Shown here piece by piece: positions 33,696 through 45,968 of a stretch of DNA of 64,000 bases; position 1 is the first letter of the stretch; each line of letters opens with the position of its first letter. Location of the stretch: the NCBI GenBank assembly GCA_003988855.1, contig QYAI01000079.1:93185-157184 (forward strand). Reading direction: 5' to 3'. Under the pieces are notes generated by a model that worked only from the letters and a program-made list of their open reading frames with translations, did no database searches and had not been told where the DNA came from. The position numbers and the translations under genes are program-made. Source of the stretch: Arachnopeziza araneosa (Eukaryota > Ascomycota > Leotiomycetes > Helotiales > Arachnopezizaceae).

Positions 33696-34352
33696 ATGTC
33701 CTCCATCAACTCTAAGCACGCCCCCGTCTCTCTCGGCATCCTATGCTATAAATACCAAGCCCTCGACTGTGTCGGGCCCCTTGATCTTCTCTCTACGTGC
33801 TCGCACGATCTGATCTCCATGTACTCTCCAGACCTAGCCGCTTCAGCGATCCCAATCACTTATCATCACATCGGCCTCAACCTGTCGCCAGTCAAGCTCA
33901 CTGCCAACATTTCTATCAATCCAACTTGCACGGTCGATGATTGCCCACCTCTTACTCATCTCCTCGTCGGGGGCCCGGATCCTAGTACCTTTACTCTTGA
34001 TCCTGCTTTCTCCAAGCTCATCCAGGATCATGTGAGTAAAGGGAAGGGCTTGTTCGCGACATGCACTGGGGCACTAGCGATCGTGGAGAGTGGCGTTTTG
34101 GATGGGAGGAAGGCGACGGTGAACTGGGCCGCTCTGGAGACAGCGAAAGAAGTGAGGCCTCAGGTCGGGTGGGTTAAGGAACGCTGGGTGGAGGGGGAAG
34201 AAGGTATTTGGACAGCAGGAGGCGCCTCTGCTGGGATGGATATGATGGCGAGATGGATTGTGAAGAATTATGGGGTGGAGGTTGCAAAGATTGGGTTTGG
34301 GATGCTGGATTTCGAAGGGAGAGATCTGCAAGGGACGACCGTTGTTTTGTAA
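33696..34352 (+). CDS. DJ-1/PfpI family protein (class I glutamine amidotransferase fold)
   Basis: Single-exon protein of 218 residues, typical for fungal DJ-1/PfpI relatives. It opens with SLGILCYKYQALDCVGPLDL, the family's first strand and nucleotide-binding-like turn. A central HLLVGGPDP precedes the nucleophile elbow GLFATCTGALAIVESGVLDG, whose Cys is the expected reactive residue. TVNWAALETAKE and IWTAGGASAGMDMMARWIV follow, also family hallmarks. Members include isonitrile-hydratase-like and chaperone or glyoxalase-like proteins, so the reaction is not assigned. The ATG follows a good purine-containing context (AAAATGTCC). Confidence 0.92.
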   Translation: MSSINSKHAPVSLGILCYKYQALDCVGPLDLLSTCSHDLISMYSPDLAASAIPITYHHIGLNLSPVKLTANISINPTCTVDDCPPLTHLLVGGPDPSTFTLDPAFSKLIQDHVSKGKGLFATCTGALAIVESGVLDGRKATVNWAALETAKEVRPQVGWVKERWVEGEEGIWTAGGASAGMDMMARWIVKNYGVEVAKIGFGMLDFEGRDLQGTTVVL

Positions 34353-35020
34353 GTGGTATGGTAGCGCTAGATTTGTATAAGAATCCCAGTGCAAAAATGA
34401 ATCGAAGTCCTTGCTGGCAGAGTATTCATATGCAACCTTAGAACCTAGTATGAAATGCGGGGCTTTTGGTTCCGTAATATCTAGCGAACTCCAGTGTGTC
34501 AAGGCTTCTATGATCTTGGGCCATTCTGCAGTGAGTTCGAATGTACTCGCCGAGCAGTCTCGTTATATTTAGCTGGCTTCTACCCAATCCAGAGCCTCAG
34601 AGCCGGGAGTTCATTTCTCCGTCTACCTACCTAGGCAGGCTGGTAGGACCGTTGTAGCCGGCACGTGAGTAACAGAGCCGTTGGTGAAACCGGAGCTTGG
34701 CTTGGCTGTGATAGTTTTCCATCTTGAATAGCAGAAGCTGGTTACAACGCTTCTGAGATTCCAAGTGCTTTGATGATATCGAGGAGGTAGTTCTCTGAAC
34801 TCAATAATATCCAACACAGCCAGCAAATTTTTTCGGTGACTGATATGTGAAGGTTGGAAGTTCGTCTCTATTGTACCAAGGTCTCATTTCTTCACGGGAT
34901 GGGTGGTAGAGGCTTAGAAACCCTTAGTTCCGTCTCAACCCACCTAGGAAATACAACCTTTCTCCCTACAGGTCTAAAATCCACATCTCCTTCTCTTAGG
35001 CCTGTAGCTTTTTCATCAGC
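34353..35020. other. Intergenic between convergent genes
   Basis: No gene is supported. Short frames occur on both strands without features. Confidence 0.4.
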
Positions 35021-36068
35021 CTATTCCCTGTACTGAGGTGGTATGCTCTCGCTTGGTGATGTCAACTCGGATTTCACCTCCAGAGCTTCTAGTTCATATA
35101 TTTGCTCACTCGGGAAATCTCTCTCTTTCATCGGCATCAGTCTTTGTGTACCACTTGTTTCCTGAGTATCTTCGTAACGAAGGCCCTGTATTGAATAGCT
35201 GGCTTGGATGAGCACAGGCAAATGCTCTAAGGCTTTAGAAGCTTCTTTTCTTCGTCGGTGACGAGAGATACAAAAAATTGAGAAGACGATGAGTAGAAGT
35301 AAGGCAATTCCCGCACTCGTGCCAAGAATGGCTGCTATAGCGGTTGAGGGTGTAGGTTTCGACTTTGGACTAGCTATGTTTGACGCCGTTGTAGGCGCAA
35401 ATTTCGATGGAGAAGGTGCAGATGACGATTGCCACGAGAAATTGGGTCTGGGTTTGGCTCTATCCGTCGGAGCCAAGAACTTCGTGGTGGTAGACAGGTC
35501 AAGTATTGAAGCTGAGGAAGGCTGAGATGAGAGTATCGCAGGAGCTACATGAAGCGACTTGGAAGCAGCGGCTGCGGCTGGGTTCGAAATCGTTCTATCT
35601 TCGTTTGGATCTGTTGTTATTCGTACATCTGCAGGCCCAACAGGCGATTCTTGCATTGGTTTTTGATAATATGGTGCGGCAGATACGGCCGCTGGAGATG
35701 CGACCGGAGTTGCAGTCGTCGCTGGTTTATCTATGACTGGAGCTACAGCTGTGACACTTGCTGATGAAAAAGCCACCGTCAGAATGTCGTTCTTTTTGAG
35801 ACTTGCACAATAACCAGACCAAAGTCCTTCGACTTCTGATTTAGTCAGTATAATTCCTTTGCTGAGGAGAGACTGTGAAGGAAACATGGTACAGACTGTT
35901 GGCATCCGATTTCGAGCAAGAACTTGTTATGCAACGTGTAAGATTTTCGTTGAATTTAGCAGTGCTAGAAGAGCATGGACAAGAAGGATCCGATATTTGG
36001 CACCCCACGGCAGCGTAAGCTACAGAAATACAACTGGTGCCGCAAGAAGGGTAGGTAGGCGCAGCCAT
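35021..36068 (-). CDS. CFEM-like single-pass membrane protein
   Basis: The N-terminal exon encodes a CFEM-like Cys pattern: PSCGTSC, GCQISDPSCPC, TRCITSSC, with an eighth Cys after the intron in LWSGYC. Ser/Thr/Pro-rich stalk sequence follows for about 130 residues. Then comes one transmembrane helix (AIAAILGTSAGIALLLLIVFSIFC), an RHRRRK stop-transfer and a tail with Glu-rich and PPQY motifs. CFEM proteins are fungal surface proteins, some binding heme. Odd points: no signal peptide precedes MAAPTYP, so an upstream first exon or a wrong start is likely, and the intron near 35865-35900 is very short (~35 bp) and inferred from the frame change. Confidence 0.72.
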
Positions 36069-36132
36069 GATCTCTTCCTCGATATCTTTTTGAACTCTAA
36101 TGCCTCAGTCGAGTAGATCCTCAACAAGGGTG

Positions 36133-36260
36133 TATATCTTGAAAGATCCCTTATTTAAAGAGGATAGAGCTAAGAAAGCTGCTACATTATCATGAATCCT
36201 AAGAGATAATTCAAGAAACCGTATCAAGATGGGGAATTGGGGAAATACCCTAAATCGAGT
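36133..36260. repeat. Upstream sequence duplicated at 25153-25280
   Basis: This 128-bp stretch just upstream of the CFEM-like gene has an ungapped diverged copy in the island at 25 kb; the clearest match is TTCAAGAAACCG with flanking bases. It may include the promoter or an untranslated leader. Confidence 0.6.
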
Positions 36261-36395
36261 GATTGACGATGATTTCCAAATCCGACATGATGGCCATGCG
36301 AGGGCAATTGAAGAATGTTAACTCCTCCTCGGTCGAGTCGCAAACCCTGCTCACCCATTCTTACCACCCCGCAACATGATAGATACTTTCAGAGC

Positions 36396-37448
36396 TTAGA
36401 GATTTGATTGGGCTGTCAGGCCTCCTACAAATCCCAAGACTCTCTTCACCAATCCATGCACCACATTATAAGGATTTCCCTCCAAATTATGAGAAGCACC
36501 TTCTACGATTCCGGAATTTTTTTGGTCTATCTTTCCATCGCCACTCTGTATTATCTCAATCCACCGTTCTAAGAGGACTTTTTTGTTGATCCTCGCCGGA
36601 ATGTATTCATCCTTTTCCGAGACAAGGATGCAAAGCGGACTGCCAGCTGGCAAAATTCCAAACGTCTTTCGCAATTGCTCATCTTTGAGATCAGAGCTGA
36701 AGTAATCATCATCTCCTTCATGATTCGGACTCGCCAGTGACAACCATCTATACGCGGAGACAGGGCATGTGAAAAAATGCTTTATGACATCTGGAGGTAA
36801 GACTTCGGCAGCCTTTCCTTCATTAATCTTAGATTGAGCGAAGGAACAAGATGTTTGGTAGACTTCTTGACCCATACTCATGACAATCATCTCTCGATCA
36901 CTTACCGGACCCTGCATGATAGCACCTTCAATTCTTGGTCGGTCAACCGAATCTGGTCTTGTAAGATATTCCATGACATCTTGACAGCCAGTTGAGTGGC
37001 CCATCAAGATAATGAGTCCAGTTTTGATAGTTCGAAAATATGCAATGCATTTAGCAATTTCTCTCGCATCTCTTTGGAGGGAAGAAATTCCCCATCCTTT
37101 GTAAGAGGATGAAAGTAATGCTTGAGAGATAGTCCATGTTGATGGCAGAGCATCTGAGATTGAAGAAACATAAGGGACAGTTCCAAATCCGTCAAAAAGA
37201 CCGCCCACAAATATGATCAAGTTAGGTGCCGAGGCATGAGATGAGTGGGGCACATGTTCAAAAGCTGCAAGGCGAGAAGCCTGTAAGAGGTTAGGAGTTG
37301 CTGTGATTGAAAGAGACAGTAGACTTGCGGTTTATACCAATATTTAAAAGGAAGACAGAGAGGCTTTTAGGAGGGGTTAAGATAAAACAGATCCTGCAGC
37401 TACACTTACGTATGTGTGCAGAATACCTTGCCCGCCATGAGTAGCCAT
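36396..37448 (-). CDS. DUF1749 alpha/beta-hydrolase
   Basis: Two exons: 37410-37448 (13 codons, MATHGGQGILHTY) and 36396-37280, joined over a 129-bp GT-AG intron; 307 residues. The first tiny exon matters, because ILHTYASRLAAFEH is the conserved DUF1749 opening and is lost if the internal Met is used. Next come LIIFVGGLFDGFGTVPY and the nucleophile elbow MGHSTGCQD (Ser). Near the C-terminus ILVSEKDEYIP holds the likely acid region, and VEGASHNLEG the catalytic His. The family includes fungal proteins of unknown substrate, some annotated as siderophore-esterase-like. It is divergent from the mL40 gene, about 370 bp apart. Confidence 0.92.
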
Positions 37449-37820
37449 GAGAGTATTCCGAAACTTGACAAGGCTGTCAATTGTTTCAGGCCCAGAAATG
37501 AAGTGGAGATTGACGTGTCTCTCAAAAAGTTCTGCTTACAAAACCAGACCTCCAAAGCTAGCTGAGTAGGAGGCGTAAAAGAAAATAAGAATTTCAACAC
37601 CAGTATCTCGAAATAAAGTGATAGGAAGAACAAAGTTAAAGGGGGTTTTGCAACTGACATTGAAAATTCAAAGGTGTTGATGTTACCAAATCCCCATTCC
37701 TTGGTTGGCATTAGCGGCCGCCTTTGATCCACCACGTGACCATGAACTTGGCCAAATTTCTCAAGCTTCATCAACATCAAGCCCAACTATCCACGCCCAC
37801 CATCCTAAACGGCCGACACC
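37449..37820. promoter_or_regulatory. Divergent promoter between DUF1749 and mL40 genes
   Basis: This 372-bp spacer lies between two divergent starts. It contains a CACGTGAC (E-box-like) at about 37734-37741, close to the mL40 start. Assignment as promoter is by position only. Confidence 0.45.
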
Positions 37821-38488
37821 ATGCCACCGCACACCACAACATCCCATCTCCTCAACCCCCTCCTCCAAACCTTCCGATCCCTTGCCCTCTCCCCCAAAAC
37901 CGTCTGCGCTCCCAACTCTCTCCTCAAACCCAACCTCAGCACCCTCAAAACGCCCTCTCAGCATCGTGCATTCACAACCACCTCCCCCCTTCTGGCTGGG
38001 CGTCCAGGAGGTAAACGTCCAAAGACCGACCCTCGAATAACCCTAATCCGATACCATTTAAAACACCCCATCACACCACGTCCCTTGCGATTGAGTCGTC
38101 TGCGTTCTTTGCGTCATTGGACGATTCAGCGAGCATGGAGTTTAGCACGCCGCAAGAAGATTGAGAGGGAGGAAGGAGAGTTGTATAAGTATGTCATTCA
38201 GTTCCAACTTTGCTTAGTTTGCCTTAATTTAATGGAATAAATGCTGATAAAACGGTGAACAGAATGTACCAATCAATGCACTCAGCATGTGAAGCACTCC
38301 GACTTCTTGAGAGCCCCAAAGATACCGTTTATGGTAGCGATGCATACAAGAATGCTACGAGTCGACTGTATCGTATTGCGATGGAGAAGAAGGGCGTTTT
38401 TGGACACGGGGGTGTGCCGATTGAATATGCGAGGATGCAAGTTGACACTCCAGGCAGGGAGGTCTGGGATCATTCTTGGTCGAGGTAG
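37821..38488 (+). CDS. Mitochondrial large-subunit ribosomal protein mL40 (MRPL28-like)
   Basis: Two exons (37821-38188, 38263-38488) join to 197 residues. The N-terminus is a Ser/Thr/Arg-rich mitochondrial presequence with FTTTSPLL before GRPGGKRPKTDP. The conserved body reads ITLIRYHLKHPITPRPLRLS, LRHWTIQRAW, YQSMHSACEALRLL, LYRIAMEKKGVFG and GVPIEYARMQVDTPG, which matches the fungal MRP-L28/mL40 family as I know it. It would act in the mitochondrial 54S subunit. The intron has donor GTATGT and acceptor ACAG. The ATG was chosen because it gives the targeting sequence; earlier plus-strand frames here are out of phase. Confidence 0.8.
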
Positions 38489-39220
38489 AGAGTGGTCGGA
38501 TTAGAGTGCATGTTGAAAGAGTTAGGTTTTGATTTCGAAGGTGTGGACTCAAGAAGTGAACATTTGATGTGTATATTAAGCATCGCTATTGGGTTGATAG
38601 ATAGGGAGAATATTTGTATGATAGAATTCATCCAACCCATTGTGAATCTGGTAGATCTCCCGAAAAAACTTTAGGCTATCAGAACCAATAATAATCTTTA
38701 AATATTCATTCATCAAGCTCGCTCGCTGGCTCGTACCTAATATTATATACAATGACACAGTCTAACAAATCATTCCATTTCAATCATTCCTAAGCCACCA
38801 GCATCCCAACCATTCATGATCCAACGGATAGTATTATCGCCCATCCATTCACTCCCACCGCTCCTAATGCAATACAGCTCAATTTAGGTGGTGCGTTCGC
38901 AAATCCAGCCTGGGTATGTAAACCTCGATCAAATACAGAAAAAGGAAGAGAGAATGTGTGCGCCGGCGGATCAGTCATTACAAAGCTCTAATTTGAATCC
39001 TTCCCTTGATCCAGAGGAAAAGAACTTTTGACGTGCAGAGATTCTCCAGTGCGAATAGGAAGTCAATCGTTGTTGTTTGTGATTTGTACGCAATTGCTTA
39101 TATGTAGTTAAGCGGATGGGATTAGAAAGGTTTTTTGATTCAATTGTTGCTGTTTGTTCGCTTTGTTTCGCTGTAAAGGTTCATCCTGATTTCGTCATCA
39201 TAGTAAGGTTCAATTTTGGC
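38489..39220. other. 3' flanks of convergent mL40 and rho2 genes
   Basis: The two genes face each other across about 730 bp. I see no further gene and no clear repeat. Confidence 0.45.
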
Positions 39221-39917
39221 TTATAGAATCACGCAACAACCTCCACTCTCGCCTTTCTCGAATGTGAGCAATGCAGCTCGGGTAGCGGCCTCGAATACAT
39301 CGTCTACGCCTTCGCCGGTTAAGGACGAGCATTCGAGATATTTCCTAGCTCCAATTTCATGTGCGATTTCGGTGGCTTCGCGGGTAGTCACGAAGTGTTG
39401 AGAGCGTTTGCGCATTTCTTCGATAGCAACAGGGTCTTCGCGTAGGTCTTTCTTGAGGCCGACGAGGATGATTGGCACATCGTGGCAGCGCTCATTGGCT
39501 TCTTCTACCCACTATTACAAGTTAGAAGGCGTAAATAGTAGATCCGTGTGGAGACATGCCTTGTGCTTGACATTGTCTAGGGAATCAGGGGTATCGATAG
39601 AAAATCCGATCAAAATAACATGAGCTCGAGAGTAGGCTAGAGGTCGGAGCCGTTCGTAGTCTTCTTGTCCTGCTGTATCCCAGAGCGCCAATTGAACAGA
39701 CTTTCCATCTACCCGGCAATCGGTTACATAATTCTCGAAGACGGTTGGGACATAATGCTGCAGATTGTTAGAGAGGCCGCATGGACATTGGACAGTGTGA
39801 ACCTACTGTTGGGAAGTAACCCAAGGTAAAGACACTCAGTAAAGACGTCTTTCCACATGCACCATCGCCAATAATCACCAGCTTTCTGGAGCAAAAGTTA
39901 GCAGACGTGCTACCCAT
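39221..39917 (-). CDS. rho2: Rho2-type small GTPase
   Basis: Three exons (39807-39917, 39560-39757, 39221-39511) join to 199 residues. All GTPase boxes are present: GDGACGKTS (P-loop), YVPTVFENY (switch I, effector Thr), WDTAGQEDYERLRP (G3), VGLKKDL (the NKxD equivalent, here LKKD) and CSSLTG (SAK equivalent). The C-terminus GGCCVIL ends in a CaaX box (CVIL) for prenylation, with a preceding Cys for possible palmitoylation. The motifs VDGKSVQLALWDTAG and ILIGFSIDTPDSLDNVKHKW point to fungal Rho2, a cell-wall-integrity and polarity regulator. The second intron (39512-39559, 48 bp) begins with GC, not GT. Confidence 0.9.
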
Positions 39918-41235
39918 TACTGTCTTATGCCGTCTCAGTCGCGATGAAGAAGGTTATGTGTAAACGCCTGTGGCGTCTAGATACCAATTGCTAGAAAAAA
40001 CCCCTCAACGCAATCCAACGTCTGATATTATCCAGAGCCATTGATCCCGAATTCTGCCTCGATTCGGAGCCAGGGCCGCGTTCCGCATATACAAACATCA
40101 CCCACGTACCTTCGCATGACATTCTGCGCCTGTTGTTGGGCCATCTTGTCGAATCGAATTGTATCAAAGTCGTCGAAGGTGGAACAAGAATAGATCTATC
40201 GCAGATCCTGAACCGGTCAAAGCCCACGAAAATCGTTCGGTGCTCAATCCTCTGCTCAAGAATTGGCGGGTTGAAAAAAGATGTGTTTTCTCAATCGGAA
40301 CCCAGGCGATTTGATGAGCAGGGCAGGGTTGTCGGATAAGGCGATAGGAAAGGGACAGGAGCTCTGGGTTTTCTTCTTCGCAATGGCAGACTTGGGAAAG
40401 GAGGAAAGGAGGCCCTGTCTTGAATGTCTGGAAGCGACCAAAAAGGACAATCGAGAAGGTTTTAAAGTTTGAAGTAGAGTGGGTATTCCTTGGGATTTTC
40501 TCAACTGGGAATCGAACTGGGCTGAGTCCTCCAGGACGGGGTTTAGAGCTGCAGTGATGCCACGCCGGGCAAGATCTGCGACGAGTCAACGTGCGTGCTG
40601 AGCTTTGCGGCTCGTATTTGCAGCTGTCATAGGTAGGAGAAAATAGAAATCGTAGAAGGAGGCTTATGCTTTCAATATTTGGAAAAAATGCACTTTTGAA
40701 AATGGCATCAACAGTGACATTGGGAGCGTGAGGTGTGATTGTACTGTCCTCTGGAGCAGCACCGTGAGGATGCGCTGCTCTCTCACAAATGTCCTGGCTC
40801 CACAAACGCCGAAAATGGAAGGCAGCGGTTCCGGTTCACGTGACGTGTGCCAAGCCCCAAAGCCACTGAGTAGCGACTTCATCTCAATAATCCACCCAAT
40901 TGCCCGTTACCAGCATCCCCGTCCCGTCGGTCTCTACTCAATTCTACGCAGCCGCAACCCTTCGAATTCACTCTCACGACCCTCCAGACTTCCCTCGAGC
41001 GCACTGCGAGTCCTACTGGCGGACAAATCTCCCTCCTCGAACCCGCAAAACCTGGCACCTTGGTGGGGCAACACCTCTTGATATCCTCCTCACCTTGCTG
41101 GTGCGTCTCCAGATTTACTTGTATCCTCAGAGCTTCCACTGTCGCCAGTGATTCAAGTCCCCACCTTCTAACATCCATCTCTACAGCAGTTCCCGCTCGC
41201 TCATGACCCGCTGATCACCCGGGAGCTAGATCGGA
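39918..41235. other. Divergent intergenic region
   Basis: This spacer between rho2 and NST1 is 1.3 kb. The 214-codon minus-strand frame at 40164-40805 has no domain and an odd composition. The last 300 bp before 41236 are CT-rich, a likely NST1 leader and promoter. Confidence 0.45.
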
Positions 41236-44200
41236 ATGCCCGCAAACCAGAGACAGCAAACCGTCCAAGGCCCTGCATCTCCGACCTCAAAAGCCACTGC
41301 TAAATACACAAACAAGGATGGTTCCAAGTACATAACCATTCCCAAAGGTCAAAACAATATCGATTCTTCTGAGACATCCCCAGCCATGCCACAAACACAC
41401 AAGTCAAACGGACAAGCTTTGCTCTCCGCAGAGACCAATGGTACGCCAGCTATCAATCGGAAGAAGCAGAAGCGACGAGAAAAGGAAGCTGCGAAGAGAT
41501 TAGCTGCAGGGCAGCTCGGTAGTCAGCTCAATAGTCTTCAGTCAGACCTTGCACAATCCGCTGGAGAGATCAAAAAGCAGATGCAGGAACTGGAGGCCCG
41601 CTTCCGAGAACACGGTTTGAGCGAAGTATACGAGCAGAATGAACAGTTTGACCCTGCGGAAGCCGAGCCTTACTACAGTGACGAAGCAGAATCTGGTTCA
41701 TATGGTCAGAATGGCTCTCCAACGAATGGTTATGCTGCGCCAGCTTCGAATGCTGGTAAGAAGTCAAAGAAGAAAAAGAAAGCCAAAGGTGCCCCTTCTC
41801 AAAATTCCGATCATACTCATGGTACAAACGGTTTATCACACGACCACGTATCCTTACCTTTACCCCCCCTAGGCAATACCAACATGCCACGAGGCCCGGG
41901 AATTTCGAAAGAAAAGATATGGAATACCTCTTCCCAGGAAGAACGCGAGCGTATAAAAGAGTTTTGGTTATCTTTGGGCGAAGATGAGCGAAAGTCGCTT
42001 GTCAAAGTCGAGAAGGATGCAGTCCTAAAGAAGATGAAAGAGCAACAAAAACATTCATGTAGTTGTACGGTATGTGGCCGGAAACGCACAGCTATTGAGG
42101 AAGAATTAGAAGTTTTGTACGATGCATATTACGAAGAGCTAGAACAATATGCAAACCATCAAGGCGATGGACCTCCTATGAGGCCTCCGCCGAGACGTTT
42201 TGGAGCTATGAGCGGCCTTCAACCGCCGGATCGTTTACCACCTGCATTTAATAATCAGCAACCATCGCGGGGTAGGATAGTCGAACAACTGGGAGACGAG
42301 GATGACGAGGAGGGTGAAGAGGAGTACAGTGAAGATGATGGAGAAGAAGAGGAATATAGTGACGATGAACCAGAAGAGTTGCCTCGGAGTCACGCTACCG
42401 ACTTCTTTAATTTTGGGAACAGTCTAACTGTACAGGGTGGAATTTTGACTGTGGCAGACGACCTGCTGAAAAATGATGGGAAGAAGTTTATCGAGATGAT
42501 GGAACAGCTTGCTGAACGCAGGATGGCTCGAGAAGAAGACGCCCGGGAGCAATTTTCAAACCCAAGTTATGGTCATCCACCAAACGGTGGCATGCATCCT
42601 CATTCCCATTCGCATAATCATCCCCCTCCACCAGACGACGAGGAGTATGATGACGAAGAAGAGGATGAGGATGAGTACGACAGTCAAGATGAAGACTACG
42701 ATGAAGAGGAGATGGTGAGTGGAGCTGGATGCTCCTGCGTAGGATTTACTAATATTTACAGGATACCATGACTGAAGAACAGCGAATGGAGGAGGGACGA
42801 CGAATGTTCCAGATATTCGCTGCTCGGATGTTTGAGCAAAGAGTCTTGACTGCGTACAAAAAGAAGGTTTCGGAAGAGCGAACGCAGCGGTTGCTAGAGG
42901 AACTAGAAGAGGAGAATAAGGCTCAATCTCAAAAGCAGGCTAAGAAAGCAAGAGATGCTCAGAAGAAAAAGGAAAAATTAGCCCAGAAGAAGCAAGCCCT
43001 TGCTGAGGAAAAGGCCAAACGCGAAGCTGAAGAGGCTGAGAAGTTAGCCTCCATTCGAGCCGAGGAAGAAAAGAAGGCGGAAGAACAGCGTCTTAAAACA
43101 GAGGAAAAGCGACGAAAGAAAGAGGCACAGAAGAAGGCTGAAGAAGAGGAGCGATCAAAAAGGGAAACCGAGAAGCAACGTCGTTTACAGGACCAGCGTG
43201 AACGCCAAGCAGAGCAAGATCGAAAGCAACGTGAAGCCAAAGACAAGGAGCGCAAGGAAAAGGAAGAACAGCGACAAAAGGAGAGAGAGGTCAAGGAGGC
43301 TAAAGAACGAGAAGCGAAAGAGCGCAAAGAGAAGCTTGATCGTGAAAAACGTGAAAAGGAACAAAAGGCAAAGGCCGAAAAAGAGTCCAAGGAGAACCAA
43401 AAGCGCGAAGAGCTAGCCCAAAAATATGCAGCTCAGGCCGCCTTGCTTGCATCCCAGGCTAAGCGACCGCCAATTCCCATACCCGCTAATTTACAACCTC
43501 ACCCTATAGCTTCACCACATATTCCAATTGCTACTCCAGCTATCCCCAAGGCGCCTACGCCTATAAAACTTCGAACTTCATCATCCCAGCAAGGTTCTAA
43601 TTCTTCCGTCCCTCAAACCCCACAGACCAGTGGCGTAAGTCAAAATGTTTCACCAGTTCCTTCAACTCCGATTCATGGTAGCCCTGGCCCCATCGGACCA
43701 CCAGGAAAGAGAGAGAACCAGATGCCATTTTTACACCAGCCTCAAGCCAGCTCACCAATGCATGCTGCATTGAAGAGTCCGCCTGGTATTATACCTCAGC
43801 CAAGTCCTTTCGGCCTTCCATCGATGGGTGGCATGAACTTTCCTCCAGGAATGCCTATGATGGCACCAGGGTTTGGTGGTCGCATGCAACATGATCCAAT
43901 GTTTCCTCAGGCGATGGGCGGCCCGTTCCGACCACTGATTGGCCCAAATGGAATGCCAATGCCGATGAATATGCATCAGATGCCCCAAGGTCGTGGTTTT
44001 CCCATGCAGCACGGTCCTCCAGGATTTCCTCAACCAATTCCAAATGGTCTAGGTGTAGGCCAACCGTTCGGAATTCAAAAGGAAGGCCCACCATCGCAGG
44101 CCCATTCACGGCAGCAATCGGCATCGTTTGAACCTCCAGGGAATGCACCAGCGCAACCAATTGCTCGGCCAGCTCCTATTGGTCGTCCTCAGAGCGTCGT

Positions 44201-44879
44201 TCATGGCCAACACCATGGTCAATCTGGAAACAGTGATGTAGAGGACTTGAGCAACCATCTTGGTAGTAGCGCTTTGCTTGACGATTCGGATGAGCCACTT
44301 GGCCTGGGATCCCAGCTCAGACGAGCCAGTGGTGCACCTCGCCAACCATTTCCCCCACCGTTCGGCATGGAACCATCTGCGTTTGGCAGTCCAATGCCTG
44401 GCTTCAGCAATTGGGGCGCTCCACCCAATCCCTTTGGCGCTTCTTCTCTCCCAGGGTCAAACTACATGGGTGGTTGGCCATCAGGCAATTCTTTCGGGCC
44501 AACTCAACCTATTCGGCAATCTCAACCCCGCTCTGTTAGTGTTCGTCTAATGATCTGTCGGGCGTGCAAGAATCTTGAGGGCTCAACACCTGACGGATTC
44601 TACGATATAATTGCTATCAAAGATCAAGTCGATCAGGTTAACCTGGGTGAGCAACCTATCACCGAGAAAGAATTACTTGATATTTGTGAGACGGAGGGTA
44701 ATGGTGTCAATGGTGGTGGTAGCTTCGACATTCGCTCTGATGGCGATGGTCGCTGTTCCATCCGTCATGACGGTGATATGCTGAATGGAAATCGACCTGT
44801 AGGAGCGCCGGGTGAGATTGGTAGCCCGCTCATGGGAAGCGGCGGCATGGCGCGATTCCCGCCTCCGCCAGGTTTCTAG
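41236..44879 (+). CDS. nst1: NST1-like stress-response protein
   Basis: Two exons (41236-42714, 42762-44879) with a 47-bp intron containing a TTTACTAAT branch site; 1198 residues, the usual size for filamentous-fungal Nst1. Order: basic N-terminus (RKKQKRREKEAAKRLA), KKSKKKKKAKG, the conserved block IKEFWLSLGEDERKSLVKVE with CSCTVCGRKR, acidic runs near residues 355-385 and 470-490, then MTEEQRMEEGRRMFQIFAAR. A very long Glu/Lys/Arg coiled-coil helix (about residues 530-735) follows, and a Pro/Gly/Met-rich tail completes it. Nst1 is a cytoplasmic protein tied to salt tolerance in yeast. The antisense frames across the coiled coil are composition artefacts. Confidence 0.93.
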
Positions 44880-45968
44880 GGCAATCATTTGTATAATTGA
44901 GTTCTAGGCGTCCTTACTCAAGCGCTTACTTACCTTACTTTCGAATACCGTTCGGGGGACGGATGCCTGAATTGTAGGCGTGTGTACGGTCTTATCTAGC
45001 CTAGTTCGTGCACGCACGCATTGCAGGGGAGCATACTATCATGACTTGCAGCTAGTAGCAGCGAGCAAGCAATTACTCAGTAGCATTGACTATTTAAGTT
45101 CTCCAGATAATTTGTGTGATGTGACCACTTGTTTGCCAGCTCTATCAAGTGGAGGCGCTACTGTGTTTCATTTGTCTCTGCTAGTGAAACAAGTTTACCA
45201 AAAAACCAAAGATCAGTAAGTGAATCGCTCCTTGTTCCAAGAAAGAGAAAAAGAAGAAGTTACGAAGTTCGTTAGTGCGGGCTGAAAGCCGAGAAATGGT
45301 GTGTTGCACGTATCATATTTGCTTCTAGAACTGTTGAAACTTGTAATAGCCATATAGCTATCAAAATTTATGCATGGTGCATTCCCTTTGAGGCGTGGCC
45401 CATCTGTAGGTACTACGCATGAGTAGAGCAGTCAAATAAATAAATAAACCAACTAAGCGGGATTTTTGGGGTTATTGTTCTTGAGCAGCTTGATGAGGCA
45501 GCTGGGTATTTGCAGGCAGTGTTTTCTTATCCTGAGTTTTTTGTAGTAAGCTGGTAGTCACCAAGGTAATCTGACCCGCAAAAAGGATTCATGTTATAGA
45601 CTCATTAGCATTGACTACGGAAGATTTCAAACCCATCTCAGGTTTGCTAGATGACCTTTGAAAAGCATCTTCTTAATCCATCGTGATTCGCTCGTTTCCG
45701 TGTAATCTTTGTAATCATTTCTCAACCTCACTTGCCAAGGATTTTCGATCGCGCAATCGCTTTAGATTTATAAGCGAGAGAATGTCCCGCGTGAGATCAC
45801 CTGAAACAAACATGCACTCTGGGTGAGGCACATAAACGGTGCTCTCCCGTTTTCGCGTTATTTGCTATACAAACTTTGCATAAGCTCCAATTCTATCTTT
45901 AGAAGCCTAAATTGCCTTTTATTCGAGCTTATTAACCATTTTAACGCTCTGTTGTACTAGAAATAAAC
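44880..45968. other. Intergenic, no supported gene
   Basis: This 1.1-kb spacer separates two plus-strand genes. The first 200 bp are probably NST1 3' UTR and the last few hundred the promoter of the next gene. Nothing else is recognisable. Confidence 0.45.

Noticed and set aside
40485..40580. Possible tRNA on the minus strand (a GTTCGATTCC-like T-loop)
   Set aside because: No acceptor-stem pairing, D-arm or anticodon arm could be formed around it.
40164..40805. 214-codon minus-strand frame between rho2 and NST1
   Set aside because: Composition is irregular, no motif is recognisable, and it occupies a divergent promoter region.
42959..43400. Long Ser/Phe/Arg-rich antisense frames across NST1
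   Set aside because: They are mirror images of the Glu/Lys-rich coiled-coil coding strand and have no homology-like features.
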